Source of the DNA: QAMX01 sp964448855 | Lineage (GTDB): Bacteria > Bacillota > Clostridia > Oscillospirales > QAMX01 | Direction of reading: 5' to 3' | DNA: 64,000 nucleotides | NCBI GenBank assembly: GCA_964448855.1 | Contig: CAYUXI010000001.1 | Coordinates: 124,001-188,000 of the forward strand | Shown here: positions 32,422-40,885 of the stretch, piece after piece | How positions within the stretch are numbered: the stretch's first letter is position 1 | Layout: the number at the start of each line of letters is the position of its first letter | Position numbers and translations under genes: made by a program | The notes under the pieces: generated by a model | What the model was told of the DNA's origin: nothing | The model's input: only the letters and a program-made list of their open reading frames with translations | Database searches by the model: none

Positions 32422-35400
32422 TTATTCTTCGTAGAATTCGACTTTCTTCTTCAGCAGATCGTACTTCTTCTTCGCGTTATTCGCTGCTTTTTCGAACAGC
32501 TCGGTAGCGCGTTCCGGAGACTGCTGCATCAGGCGGCTATAACGGGCTTCACCCTTGATGAAGTCGATATAATCCGCGGTCGGCTCTTTGGAGTCGAGGG
32601 AGAACGGATTCTTCCCTTCCTTCTTGAGCGACGGGTTGAAGCGGAAGAGCTGCCAGTAGCCAGCTTCGACCGCACGTTTCATTTCGGACTGGCAATTGGT
32701 CATGCCGCCCTTGATGCTGTGCATTTCGCACGGTGCATAGCCGATGATGATGGACGGACCCGGATAGGCCTCTGCTTCTGCAATGGCTTTGATGGTCTGG
32801 TTCATATCGGCGCCCATAGCGATCTGAGCGACGTAGACGTAACCATAGCTCATGGCGATTGCAGCGAGATCCTTCTTGCCGATGGCCTTACCGGCTGCAG
32901 CAAACTGTGCGACCTGGCCAATCTGCGAAGCCTTGGAGGCCTGACCGCCAGTGTTGGAGTAAACCTCGGTATCGAAGACCATGATGTTGACATCTTCACC
33001 GGATGCAATGACATGATCCAGACCGCCGAAGCCGATATCGTAGGCCCAGCCGTCGCCGCCGAAAATCCAGATCGATTTCTTGGCGAGGTAATCTTTTTCG
33101 GCCAGAATCTCACGTGCAAGCGTGCAGGCATCGCACTTGCAGATTTTGCCGTTGGCCAGCCATTCAGCTTCATACGGGGTGCCGGAAAGATCGGTGGCGT
33201 CTTCCAGAGCGGCGATGTACGCTTCTGTGGCAGCCGTGTTGGCCTTGCCGTCATTGTACGTATCGAGCCATGCCTGTGCGGCGGCTTTCAGATCGGCTGC
33301 TGCATATTCAACAGCGAGCAGAGCTTCGGTCTTGCCCTTGAGCTTTTCGCGAAGCGTCTTCTGGCCGAGGTACATACCGAGACCGTGTTCTGCATTGTCT
33401 TCGAACAGAGAGTTCGCCCATGCAGGACCCTTCTTGCTGTCACGGTTCACCGTGTACGGTGTGGCCGGTGCGGAGCCGCCCCAGATCGAGGAACAACCGG
33501 TGGCGTTGGAGATATACATCCGTTCGCCGAAGAGCTGTGTGATCAGGCGGGCATAAGAGGTTTCAGCACAACCTGCGCAGGAGCCGGAGAACTCAAGCAG
33601 CGGCTGATTGAACTGGCTACCCTTGATGGTCTGCTCTGCAAACGGGAGATCCTTCTTGGAAACCTTGGCAACCGCGTAGTCGAACGAGGCCTGTTCTGCG
33701 GCCTGGCTCTCCTGCGGAACCATCTTCAAAGCCTTGGTCTTGGCCGGGCAGACATTGACGCAGAGGCCACAGCCCATGCAGTCCAGCGGGCTGATTGCAA
33801 TGGCGAACTGATAGTTTTCGCAGCCCTTGCCGGTCATTTTCTTCATCTTCATGCCTTCCGGAGCGGCAGCAACTTCGTCAGCGTTCAGAGCGTAAGGACG
33901 CAGCGTTGCGTGCGGGCAGACATAGGAGCACTGGTTGCACTGAATGCAGTTTTCCGGCAGCCATTCCGGAACATCCACGGCTACGCCGCGTTTTTCGTAG
34001 GCAGCAGCACCCTGCGGGAAGGTGCCGTCCACATAATCTTCGAAGGCGGAAACCGGCAGCGAATCGCCGTCCATTTTGGAAACCGGAATCACGATATCCT
34101 TGACGAACTTGACCAGTTCCGGACGATCGCCCTTGACGCTGACCGGAGCGGTATCGTCTTCGGCGGTTTTCCAGGATTCCGGAACGTCAATCTTGACGAT
34201 GGCGTCACGGCCTGCATCGATGGCCTTGTAGTTCATTTCAACAATGGCTTCGCCCTTCTTCAGGTAGGACTTCTTCGCCATGTATTTCATGTATTCGATG
34301 GCTTCATCGATCGGCATGATATCGGCGAGTGCGAAGAATGCAGACTGGAGCGTCGTATTCGTGCGCTTGCCCATGCCGATTTCGCGGGCTTTGTCAATGG
34401 CGTTGATGGTGTAGAATTTGATATCATTCTGCGCGATATAACGCTTGACGCTTGCCGGCAGATGCTTCTCGAGCTCTTCCATATTCCACTGGCAGTTCAG
34501 CAGGAACGTACCGCCCGGTTTGATTTCGTCAACAATGCGATAGCCCTTCAGCATATAGGAAGGAACGTGGCACGCGACGAAGTCGGCCTTGGTGATGTAA
34601 TACGGAGATTTGATCGGCTGATCACCGAAACGCAGGTGCGAAATCGTGATACCGCCGGTTTTCTTGGAGTCATACTGGAAGTAGGCCTGGATGAATTTAT
34701 CGGTATGGTCACCAATGATTTTGATCGAGTTCTTGTTGGCACCAACCGTACCGTCGCCGCCGAGACCCCAGAATTTGCAGCTGATGGTTCCCTTGGGTGC
34801 GGTGTCCGGTGCGGGTTTTTCTTCCAGAGACAGGCCGGTGACATCGTCAACGATGCCGAGGGTGAAGCGGTTCTTGGGTTCTGCTGCTTTCAGGTTTTCG
34901 TAGACAGCAAAGACGCTGGACGGCGGCGTATCCTTGGAGCCCAGACCGTAACGGCCGCCCACGACTTTGATATCGTTGATACCATGTGTGGCCAGTGCGG
35001 TCACGACGTCGAGGTAGAGCGGCTCGCCCAGAGAACCCGGTTCCTTGGTGCGATCCAGAACCGCGATTTTCTTTGCGGTGGACGGGATGGCTGCGATCAG
35101 CTTTTCGGCGCTGAACGGACGGTACAGGCGAACCTTGATCAGGCCGACCTTTTCACCGGCAGCGCACATATAGTCAATGACTTCTTCTGCAACGTCGCAG
35201 ATCGAGCCCATTGCGATGATGACGCGATCAGCATCCGGGGCACCATAGTAGTTGAAGAGCTGGTAATCGGTGCCGAGTTTGGCGTTGACCTGTGCCATGT
35301 AATCTTCCACAATGGCCGGCAGAGCATCATAGTACTTGTTGCAGGCTTCTCTGTGCTGGAAGAAGATATCGCCGTTTTCGGCGGAGCCGCGGAGCACCGG

Positions 35401-36036
35401 ATGTTCCGGATTCAGAGCATGAGAACGGAACTGTGCAACAGCGTCCTTGTCGATCATATCCTGGAGGTCGTTGTAATCCCAGACTTCGATTTTCTGAATT
35501 TCGTGCGATGTGCGGAAGCCATCGAAGAAGTTGATAAACGGAACGCGACCTTTGATTGCAGAAAGATGCGCAACTGCGCCAAGGTCCATAATTTCCTGCG
35601 GATTGGACTCAGCAAGCATTGCATAACCTGTCTGGCGGCACGCATAGACGTCAGAGTGATCACCAAAAATGTTCAACGCATGAGACGCAACACAACGTGC
35701 GGAAACGTGGATGACATTCGGAAGCAGTTCCCCGGCGATTTTGTACATATTCGGGATCATCAGCAGAAGCCCCTGAGAGGCTGTATAAGTGGTAGTCAGG
35801 GCACCGGCTGCCAGGCTGCCGTGTACGGCACCAGCAGCACCTGCTTCAGACTGCATCTCGATGACCTTGACTTTTTCACCGAAAATGTTCTTCAGCCCAC
35901 CGGCAGACCAAGTGTCGGTCATTTCGGCCATGGGGCTGGACGGCGTAATCGGATAGATCGCAGCAACCTCTGTAAACGCATAACTGACGTGCGCAGCAGC
36001 GGTATTGCCATCCATCGATAACTTTTTTCTGGCCAT
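32422..36036 (-). CDS. nifJ: Pyruvate:ferredoxin (flavodoxin) oxidoreductase
   Basis: 1204 residues, a complete single-chain PFOR. Domains in order: domain I with AAIYPITPSSPMAEMTDTWSAGG; domain II; domain III (gamma) with FWGLGGDGTVGANKNSIKII; the 2x[4Fe-4S] ferredoxin domain at ~680-770 (CIQCNQCSYVCPHATLRP and CMGCGLCVNVCPAKTKAL); and the TPP domain VI with GCAGCAETSYARLITQL, GGDGWAYDIGFGGLDH and DTEVYSNTGGQASKASQ. The proximal cluster uses CDACTLA plus earlier Cys. It converts pyruvate and CoA to acetyl-CoA, CO2 and reduced ferredoxin. Single gene with its own promoter and terminator. Confidence 0.98.
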   Translation of the reverse strand: MARKKLSMDGNTAAAHVSYAFTEVAAIYPITPSSPMAEMTDTWSAGGLKNIFGEKVKVIEMQSEAGAAGAVHGSLAAGALTTTYTASQGLLLMIPNMYKIAGELLPNVIHVSARCVASHALNIFGDHSDVYACRQTGYAMLAESNPQEIMDLGAVAHLSAIKGRVPFINFFDGFRTSHEIQKIEVWDYNDLQDMIDKDAVAQFRSHALNPEHPVLRGSAENGDIFFQHREACNKYYDALPAIVEDYMAQVNAKLGTDYQLFNYYGAPDADRVIIAMGSICDVAEEVIDYMCAAGEKVGLIKVRLYRPFSAEKLIAAIPSTAKKIAVLDRTKEPGSLGEPLYLDVVTALATHGINDIKVVGGRYGLGSKDTPPSSVFAVYENLKAAEPKNRFTLGIVDDVTGLSLEEKPAPDTAPKGTISCKFWGLGGDGTVGANKNSIKIIGDHTDKFIQAYFQYDSKKTGGITISHLRFGDQPIKSPYYITKADFVACHVPSYMLKGYRIVDEIKPGGTFLLNCQWNMEELEKHLPASVKRYIAQNDIKFYTINAIDKAREIGMGKRTNTTLQSAFFALADIMPIDEAIEYMKYMAKKSYLKKGEAIVEMNYKAIDAGRDAIVKIDVPESWKTAEDDTAPVSVKGDRPELVKFVKDIVIPVSKMDGDSLPVSAFEDYVDGTFPQGAAAYEKRGVAVDVPEWLPENCIQCNQCSYVCPHATLRPYALNADEVAAAPEGMKMKKMTGKGCENYQFAIAISPLDCMGCGLCVNVCPAKTKALKMVPQESQAAEQASFDYAVAKVSKKDLPFAEQTIKGSQFNQPLLEFSGSCAGCAETSYARLITQLFGERMYISNATGCSSIWGGSAPATPYTVNRDSKKGPAWANSLFEDNAEHGLGMYLGQKTLREKLKGKTEALLAVEYAAADLKAAAQAWLDTYNDGKANTAATEAYIAALEDATDLSGTPYEAEWLANGKICKCDACTLAREILAEKDYLAKKSIWIFGGDGWAYDIGFGGLDHVIASGEDVNIMVFDTEVYSNTGGQASKASQIGQVAQFAAAGKAIGKKDLAAIAMSYGYVYVAQIAMGADMNQTIKAIAEAEAYPGPSIIIGYAPCEMHSIKGGMTNCQSEMKRAVEAGYWQLFRFNPSLKKEGKNPFSLDSKEPTADYIDFIKGEARYSRLMQQSPERATELFEKAANNAKKKYDLLKKKVEFYEE

Positions 36037-36153
36037 TGTGTGTATTCCTCCTGTTTGTAAGATACCATACAGATTACCGGAAAAACCCGGAAGCGCAACA
36101 GTACGCCGGGGTCAATCTGTTCACGAACCCGGTATGCTGATACGCTTTTCTAT

Positions 36154-36182
36154 ATTATACAATTTTTTCGGCCGTTTGTAAA
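36154..36182 (-). promoter_or_regulatory. Promoter for nifJ
   Basis: Minus strand TTTACA (36182-36177), 17-base spacer, TATAAT (36159-36154), about 115 bases upstream of nifJ. Confidence 0.75.
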
Positions 36183-36226
36183 CGGGGTACATGAAATAAA
36201 TCATGGATTTTCAGGGGAAAATGTGG

Positions 36227-36232
36227 TATAAT
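36227..36232 (+). promoter_or_regulatory. Extended -10 promoter for apgM
   Basis: TGGTATAAT (TG plus TATAAT at 36227-36232), about 98 bases before the apgM ATG; the -35 (TGGATT at 36204) is weak. Confidence 0.5.
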
Positions 36233-36329
36233 GATCTGGCAGGCGTGCGTGGATGCATTCCTGCCGTTGTTGGCACCGTTGCCAAAACGTGGTAGCGCCG
36301 CAATTTGTGGCAGGAAGGAATTTTGTAGC

Positions 36330-37550
36330 ATGACGAGGTATGTAATTATCCTGTGCGACGGCATGGCCGATCGCCCGGTCGATATCCTGAATGGCCGGAC
36401 GCCATTGGAAGCAGCAGATACACCCAATATGGACCGAATTGCAGCACGGGGGCAAGTGGGTCGTATTCGCACCTTGTATGAAGAACTGCCGAAGGGCAGT
36501 GATGTAGCAAACCTGTCGATTCTGGGCTATGACCCGCATCGATATTATACGGGGCGTTCCCCGATCGAAGCACTGGGACTTGGCATTCCGCTGAATGCGG
36601 ATGATACGGTGTTTCGCATGAATCTGGTGACATTGTCGGAGGATGAGCCGTTTGCTCAGAAAACCATGCTCGATCACAGCTCCGATAAAATCACAACGGA
36701 AGAAGCGACCGAGCTGGTAGAAGCGCTGGCCGAACAGCTGGGCACAGAGGTGGAGCGTTTTTATACCGGTGTCAGCTACCGGCACATTTTCGTTCTGAAC
36801 CATACGGCTTTTGACGGTACCCTGACGCCGCCGCACGATATTCTCGGCCAGACCATCGCATCCTACCTGCCGGCCGGTGGTCGGAGCGAGGCTTTCATCC
36901 GTATGATGGAGCGGAGCTATGAAATCCTGTCCGCGCATCCGGTGAACCGTTCGCGTGTGGCACGGGGACTTCGGCCTGCGAATTGCCTGTGGCTGTGGGG
37001 AGACGGAAAAAAACCGGCCTATGAATCCTTCCGGGAAAAAACAGGCATCGAACGCGCCAGAATGATCACGGCCGTTCCGCTGCTGGAGGGGCTGGCTGTC
37101 GGGATGGGCTTGGAGCATCCGAAAATTCCGGGCGCAACCGGCGAATACGATACCAACTATGCCGGGAAGGCCGCCTCTGCCATCGAAGCGCTCCAAAACG
37201 GCTATGCGTTTGTCTTTATCCATATTGAAGCGCCGGACGAATGTGGGCACGATGGCGACGCTCTTTTGAAACAAAAATCTATTGAACAGATCGACCGGCA
37301 CATTGTCGGCCCGGTGTATGATGCGCTGGAGTCTCTCGGTGAACCTTACCGCCTCGTGATTACGCCGGATCATGCAACGCCAGTGTCTGTTCGGACGCAC
37401 ACCTCGGAGATGATTCCGTTTTTGCTCTGCGACAGCCGGAAGCATACGGCGGGTGCCTGCTTTACGGAAAAGAGCGCGCAGACAGCGGAGCTGGTGATTG
37501 ATGATGGATACACCCTGCTGGGACGGCTGATGCAGGAATCGGCTGATTAA
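36330..37550 (+). CDS. apgM: Cofactor-independent phosphoglycerate mutase, archaeal type (aPGAM)
   Basis: The start at 36330 (MTRYVIILCDGMADRPVDIL) has GGAAGGA upstream; 406 residues. It belongs to the alkaline-phosphatase fold. The metal/phosphate site CDGMADRP, ADTPNMDRIAARGQVG, KGSDVANLSILGYDP, IEAPDECGHDGD and TPDHATP are characteristic of aPGAM, which differs from the ~510-residue bacterial GpmI. It interconverts 3- and 2-phosphoglycerate in glycolysis. In some clostridial genomes this family is found beside homoserine-pathway genes and is mis-annotated as a homoserine kinase; here it stands alone. Confidence 0.92.
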   Translation: MTRYVIILCDGMADRPVDILNGRTPLEAADTPNMDRIAARGQVGRIRTLYEELPKGSDVANLSILGYDPHRYYTGRSPIEALGLGIPLNADDTVFRMNLVTLSEDEPFAQKTMLDHSSDKITTEEATELVEALAEQLGTEVERFYTGVSYRHIFVLNHTAFDGTLTPPHDILGQTIASYLPAGGRSEAFIRMMERSYEILSAHPVNRSRVARGLRPANCLWLWGDGKKPAYESFREKTGIERARMITAVPLLEGLAVGMGLEHPKIPGATGEYDTNYAGKAASAIEALQNGYAFVFIHIEAPDECGHDGDALLKQKSIEQIDRHIVGPVYDALESLGEPYRLVITPDHATPVSVRTHTSEMIPFLLCDSRKHTAGACFTEKSAQTAELVIDDGYTLLGRLMQESAD

Positions 37551-37565
37551 ATTCATTGTTTTTTT

Positions 37566-37595
37566 GAACAGGCATGATTTGCGTCATGCCTGTTC
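37566..37595 (+). terminator. Hairpin after apgM
   Basis: GAACAGGCATGA / TCATGCCTGTTC perfect 12-bp stem with a six-base loop, 15 bases after the stop. No U-run follows, so termination efficiency is uncertain. Up to 37717 the sequence holds only a second stem-loop (GGATGCA/TGCATCC near 37656) and no gene. Confidence 0.55.
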
Positions 37596-37717
37596 TGTCA
37601 TATCAACCGGGAGGAGGAAAATTGAGCCGAGCGGCGAACGGCGGCTAACGTGGTGGATGCAGCGAGCGTTGCATCCTGTTTGATGTAAAAAAACGATACT
37701 TTGATGCACGGAGACTC

Positions 37718-37746
37718 TTTACAGCCATGAAGGCTTGTGTTATAAT
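37718..37746 (+). promoter_or_regulatory. Promoter for the aryl-acid operon
   Basis: TTTACA (37718-37723), 17-base spacer, TATAAT (37741-37746) with an extended -10 TG. The leader to the symporter ATG is about 226 bases. Confidence 0.8.
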
Positions 37747-37847
37747 ATATGGGTAGGATTTTCAGTATGGCAGTAGGGATTCGGACGAGTGCGACTTGTT
37801 TCGAATCCGGACGCAGCAACAACTCTCAGAACGGAAGGATGGTTTGA

Positions 37848-37892
37848 ATGATGCACATTTCTGATCATTTCGGTTTGCGGTTGATCCAATGA
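37848..37892 (+). CDS. Leader micro-ORF 1 (14 codons)
   Basis: ATG ATG start at 37848 preceded by GGAAGGATGG, encoding MMHISDHFGLRLIQ and ending at a TGA (37890-37892) that overlaps the ATG of the next micro-ORF. The good ribosome site makes translation plausible. A ribosome at its stop would cover the 5' arm of the terminator-like hairpin at 37871-37943. No homologue is known to me. Confidence 0.35.
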   Translation: MMHISDHFGLRLIQ

Positions 37893-37943
37893 CGAAGGCG
37901 GATGATTTCGCCTATTTCAAGGATGTTCCCGCACCGTTTTTTT
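37871..37943 (+). terminator. Intrinsic-terminator-like attenuator in the leader
   Basis: CGGT-TT-GCGG-TTG-ATCC (37871-37887) pairs with GGAT-GTTC-CCGC-ACCG (37921-37936): 12 base pairs with a two-base bulge and an internal loop, immediately followed by T7 (37937-37943). An inner AGGCG/CGCCT helix lies in the loop. It is placed between the promoter and the first operon gene and inside micro-ORF 2, so it is a candidate attenuator. It matches no riboswitch or T-box that I know. Confidence 0.55.
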
Positions 37944-37972
37944 ATAAACGGTTATTACAAACCGAAGGATGA
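37889..37972 (+). CDS. Leader micro-ORF 2 (27 codons, aromatic-rich)
   Basis: The ATG at 37889 overlaps the stop of micro-ORF 1. It encodes MTKADDFAYFKDVPAPFFYK... and stops at 37972, six bases before the symporter ATG. Six of 13 residues in FAYFKDVPAPFFY are Phe or Tyr or flank them, which is striking upstream of an aromatic-acid operon. Its own ribosome site is weak, so it would depend on coupling. Translation is inferred only. Confidence 0.35.
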   Translation: MTKADDFAYFKDVPAPFFYKRLLQTEG

Positions 37973-37978
37973 TGCGAT

Positions 37979-39481
37979 ATGTTGATTAAAATTAGCCTGT
38001 TGATTCTCTTTTGCATAGTCATGGTTGCGATTGGTCTTGCAACGCGTCGGCGCTCTCAGGGCGTTGACGATTTCGTACTGGGCGGACGTTCTGTTGGTCC
38101 GTGGCTGACGGCGTTTGCCTATGGGACGAGTTATTTTTCGGCTGTGGTTTTCATTGGCTATGCCGGACAGTTCGGATGGAAATACGGCCTTGCCTCCACC
38201 TGGATTGGCATCGGCAACGCTTTGATCGGTTCCCTGCTGGCCTGGGTTGTCCTTGGACGGAGAACGCGGCTGATGTCCAAGCACCTGTCGGCCTCCACGA
38301 TGCCGGAGTTTTTTGGAAAACGGTATGATAGCCGCGGCCTGAAAATCGCAAGCTCGGCCATTATCTTCATTTTCATGATTCCCTATACCGCGTCTGTCTA
38401 TACGGGTCTTTCCCGCCTTTTCTCCATGGCCTTTCACATTGACTACATCTACTGTATGATGATGATGGCCGTTCTGACAGCTGTGTATGTCATCCTGGGC
38501 GGCTACGTGGCAACCGCTCTGAACGATTTCATTCAGGGCATCATTATGCTGGTCGGCATCGTCGCGGTCATTGTGTCGGTACTATCCGGGCATGGCGGCT
38601 TTTCCAGTGCTGTTCAGTCGCTGTCTGAAGTCACGGCCGACGGCGGCGGCTTTACGGCTTTGTTTGGCCCCGCCCCGCTCTCCCTGCTGGGTGTTGTGAT
38701 TCTGACGTCGCTCGGCACCTGGGGTCTTCCGCAAATGGTTCACAAGTTTTATTCGATCAAATCCGATGCGGCCATTCGAAAAGGCACGGTGATTTCAACG
38801 ATATTCGCCATGATTGTCGCCGGTGGTTCGTATTTTCTGGGCGGCTTCGGCAGATTGTATGCCGACTACGAGGGTGTGGTTGTAGACGGCGTGGTGAAGT
38901 ATGACAACATCGTACCGACGATGCTCTCCGGGCTCTCCGACATCATGATCGGGATTGTCGTGGTTCTGGTCTTGAGCGCATCCATGTCCACGCTCTCCAG
39001 TCTGGTTCTGACCTCCAGCTCATCGCTGACGATTGACCTCATTGACGGAACCCTCGTCAAGAATATGTCGGAGCGCATGAAGGTGCGCTGCATCCGAATT
39101 CTGATCGCGGTTTTTGTCCTGATTTCCGTCCTGATCGCTTTGGATCCGCCGACCTTTATTGCGCAGCTCATGGGGATTTCCTGGGGCGCCCTTGCCGGTT
39201 CGTTCCTGGCGCCGTTCCTCTATGGTCTCTTCTCTAAAAAAGTGACGCGTGCAGCGGTCTGGGCTTCTTTTATTACAGGAGTTGGCCTGACGGTTTCCGC
39301 ACTGCTGGTGAACTTCTGTGGCTTGGCCTCCTCTGAATTCATGCAGTTTGTCTGCAATCCGATCAACGCCGGTGCCATTGCCATGCTCGTCGGTTTGATT
39401 GTGGTGCCGCTGGTCAGCCTGTGGACGCCCAAGCTGTCGGAAGACACCGTTGCATTTTGCTTTGACGCTTATCAGAAGTAA
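37979..39481 (+). CDS. Sodium:solute symporter (SSS family)
   Basis: 500 residues, about 13 membrane spans, with SSS features: LATRRRSQGVDDFVLGGRSVGPW near the N-terminus (the 'xxDFxLGGRs' motif), TAFAYGTSYFSAVVFIGYAG, AVYVILGGYVATALNDFIQG (the GGxxAxxxTDxxQ-like motif, here NDFIQG), GTWGLPQMVHKFYSIKS and SASMSTLSSLVLTSSSSLTID. It is the first gene of the operon, so the likely substrate is an organic acid or amino acid fed to, or made by, the enzymes behind it (aromatic amino acid or aryl acid). The subfamily cannot fix the substrate. AAGGATG precedes the start. Confidence 0.92.
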   Translation: MLIKISLLILFCIVMVAIGLATRRRSQGVDDFVLGGRSVGPWLTAFAYGTSYFSAVVFIGYAGQFGWKYGLASTWIGIGNALIGSLLAWVVLGRRTRLMSKHLSASTMPEFFGKRYDSRGLKIASSAIIFIFMIPYTASVYTGLSRLFSMAFHIDYIYCMMMMAVLTAVYVILGGYVATALNDFIQGIIMLVGIVAVIVSVLSGHGGFSSAVQSLSEVTADGGGFTALFGPAPLSLLGVVILTSLGTWGLPQMVHKFYSIKSDAAIRKGTVISTIFAMIVAGGSYFLGGFGRLYADYEGVVVDGVVKYDNIVPTMLSGLSDIMIGIVVVLVLSASMSTLSSLVLTSSSSLTIDLIDGTLVKNMSERMKVRCIRILIAVFVLISVLIALDPPTFIAQLMGISWGALAGSFLAPFLYGLFSKKVTRAAVWASFITGVGLTVSALLVNFCGLASSEFMQFVCNPINAGAIAMLVGLIVVPLVSLWTPKLSEDTVAFCFDAYQK

Positions 39482-39543
39482 TTTTTACGTTCAAAAAAAC
39501 AATCGAATGACCGGAATACCCGGCCGGAAAGGAACGGACAATC

Positions 39544-40857
39544 ATGCAGAAAATGTTTCAGCCTCAGATTGAAACAATGAAGCGTGAAGAGCTTCAAGAA
39601 CTTCAATTGGCAAAACTGAAAAAGCAGGTGGCACACGCCTATAACGATGTGCCGCATTATAAAAAGCTGCTGGATGAACGCGGTGTTCGCCCGGAGCATA
39701 TTCGCACGTTGAAGGATGTTTCCCTCCTCCCGCTGACGACCAAGGAGGATTTGCGTCAGACCTATCCGTTTGGAATGTTCGGGGTTCCTCAGAAAGAGGT
39801 TGTGCGGATTCACGCTTCTTCCGGCACGACGGGGAAACCGACCGTTGTCGGCTTTACCAAGTCGGATCTGGATGTTTGGAGCGACTGCGTAGCGCGTCTC
39901 TGTACGGCTGCGGGTGTAACGGACGAAGACATTGCACAGATTTCGTTTGGATACGGCCTGTTCACAGGCGCACTCGGTCTGCATATGGGGCTGGAAAAGC
40001 TGGGGGTATCGGTGGTTCCGATTTCCAGCGGCAATACAGACAAGCAGCTGATGCTGATGGAGGATTTCGGGACAACGGTTTTGATTGCAACGCCGTCCTA
40101 TGCGCTGTATCTGGGTGAGATGATTCGTGAGCGCGGCCTGGCGGATCGGATGAAGCTGCGAATTGGTCTGCTGGGCAGCGAAGGGTGTACACCGGAGATG
40201 CGTGCCCAGATTGAGAAAAACATGAACCTGTTCGCCACGGACAATTACGGGCTCAGTGAGTGCGGCGGCCCGGGGATGAGCGGTGAATGCTATCTGAGAA
40301 ATGGCCTCCACATCGCGGAAGACCATTTCCTCTGTGAGATCATTGATTCCAACACCTTAGAGCCCAAAGCAGAGGGCGAACAGGGCGAGCTGGTCGTGAC
40401 CTGTCTCTCCAAGCAGTGTCTCCCGGTTTTGCGGTATCGCACCAAAGATATTACCTCCATCGACTATTCACCGTGTCCGTGCGGCCGCACCTTTGCCAGA
40501 ATGGCCAAGGTCACCGATCGAGCCGATGATATGCTGATCATCAAGGGCGTCAACGTATTCCCCTCTCAGATTGAAAGCGTCCTGATCGGCATGGAGGGAA
40601 TTGGACCGCATTATCAGCTGGTGCTGCGCCGCAAAAACTTCATGGATAATCTGGAAGTGAAGGTCGAGCTGATTGATTCGTCCTTGTTGGAGCGCTTTGC
40701 GGAGCTGGAAGGGCTGCAAAAGCGCATTCATGATCGCCTGAAATCGGTTCTCGGTCTGGAATGCCGCGTTTCGCTGGTCGAACCGGGCACGCTGGAGCGA
40801 TTCCAGGGAAAAGCAAAACGAGTTTTGGATCTCAGAAAAGAATCTGGAGAACAATAA
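39544..40857 (+). CDS. paaK: Phenylacetate-CoA ligase-like enzyme, copy 1
   Basis: 437 residues of the AMP-binding PaaK family. The P-loop HASSGTTGKPTVVGFTKSD lies at ~100, then YGLSECGGPGMSGEC (the aromatic-acid A5 motif), LRYRTKDI, and PCPCGRTFARMAKVTDRADDMLIIKGVNVFPSQIE with the C-terminal lid. It forms aryl-acetyl-CoA from aryl-acetate, ATP and CoA, or may run in reverse. It lies between the symporter and iorA; a paralogue follows iorB. The two copies differ across their length and are not a recent duplicate. Confidence 0.93.
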   Translation: MQKMFQPQIETMKREELQELQLAKLKKQVAHAYNDVPHYKKLLDERGVRPEHIRTLKDVSLLPLTTKEDLRQTYPFGMFGVPQKEVVRIHASSGTTGKPTVVGFTKSDLDVWSDCVARLCTAAGVTDEDIAQISFGYGLFTGALGLHMGLEKLGVSVVPISSGNTDKQLMLMEDFGTTVLIATPSYALYLGEMIRERGLADRMKLRIGLLGSEGCTPEMRAQIEKNMNLFATDNYGLSECGGPGMSGECYLRNGLHIAEDHFLCEIIDSNTLEPKAEGEQGELVVTCLSKQCLPVLRYRTKDITSIDYSPCPCGRTFARMAKVTDRADDMLIIKGVNVFPSQIESVLIGMEGIGPHYQLVLRRKNFMDNLEVKVELIDSSLLERFAELEGLQKRIHDRLKSVLGLECRVSLVEPGTLERFQGKAKRVLDLRKESGEQ

Positions 40858-40885
40858 AATTACCCGGAAAGGTACGGTAAACCAA

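Noticed and set aside
32284..36021. 1245-codon open frame on the plus strand
   Set aside because: It is antisense to the whole of nifJ and mirrors its codon bias. It has no ribosome site or known domain.
36201..37556. 451-codon minus-strand frame
   Set aside because: Antisense to apgM, with no domain or start signal.
37598..37822. 74-codon minus-strand frame
   Set aside because: Covers the operon promoter and leader on the opposite strand, with no ribosome site or domain.
37750..37978. T-box in the aryl-acid operon leader
   Set aside because: No GGGTGGNACCGCG-like T-box sequence.
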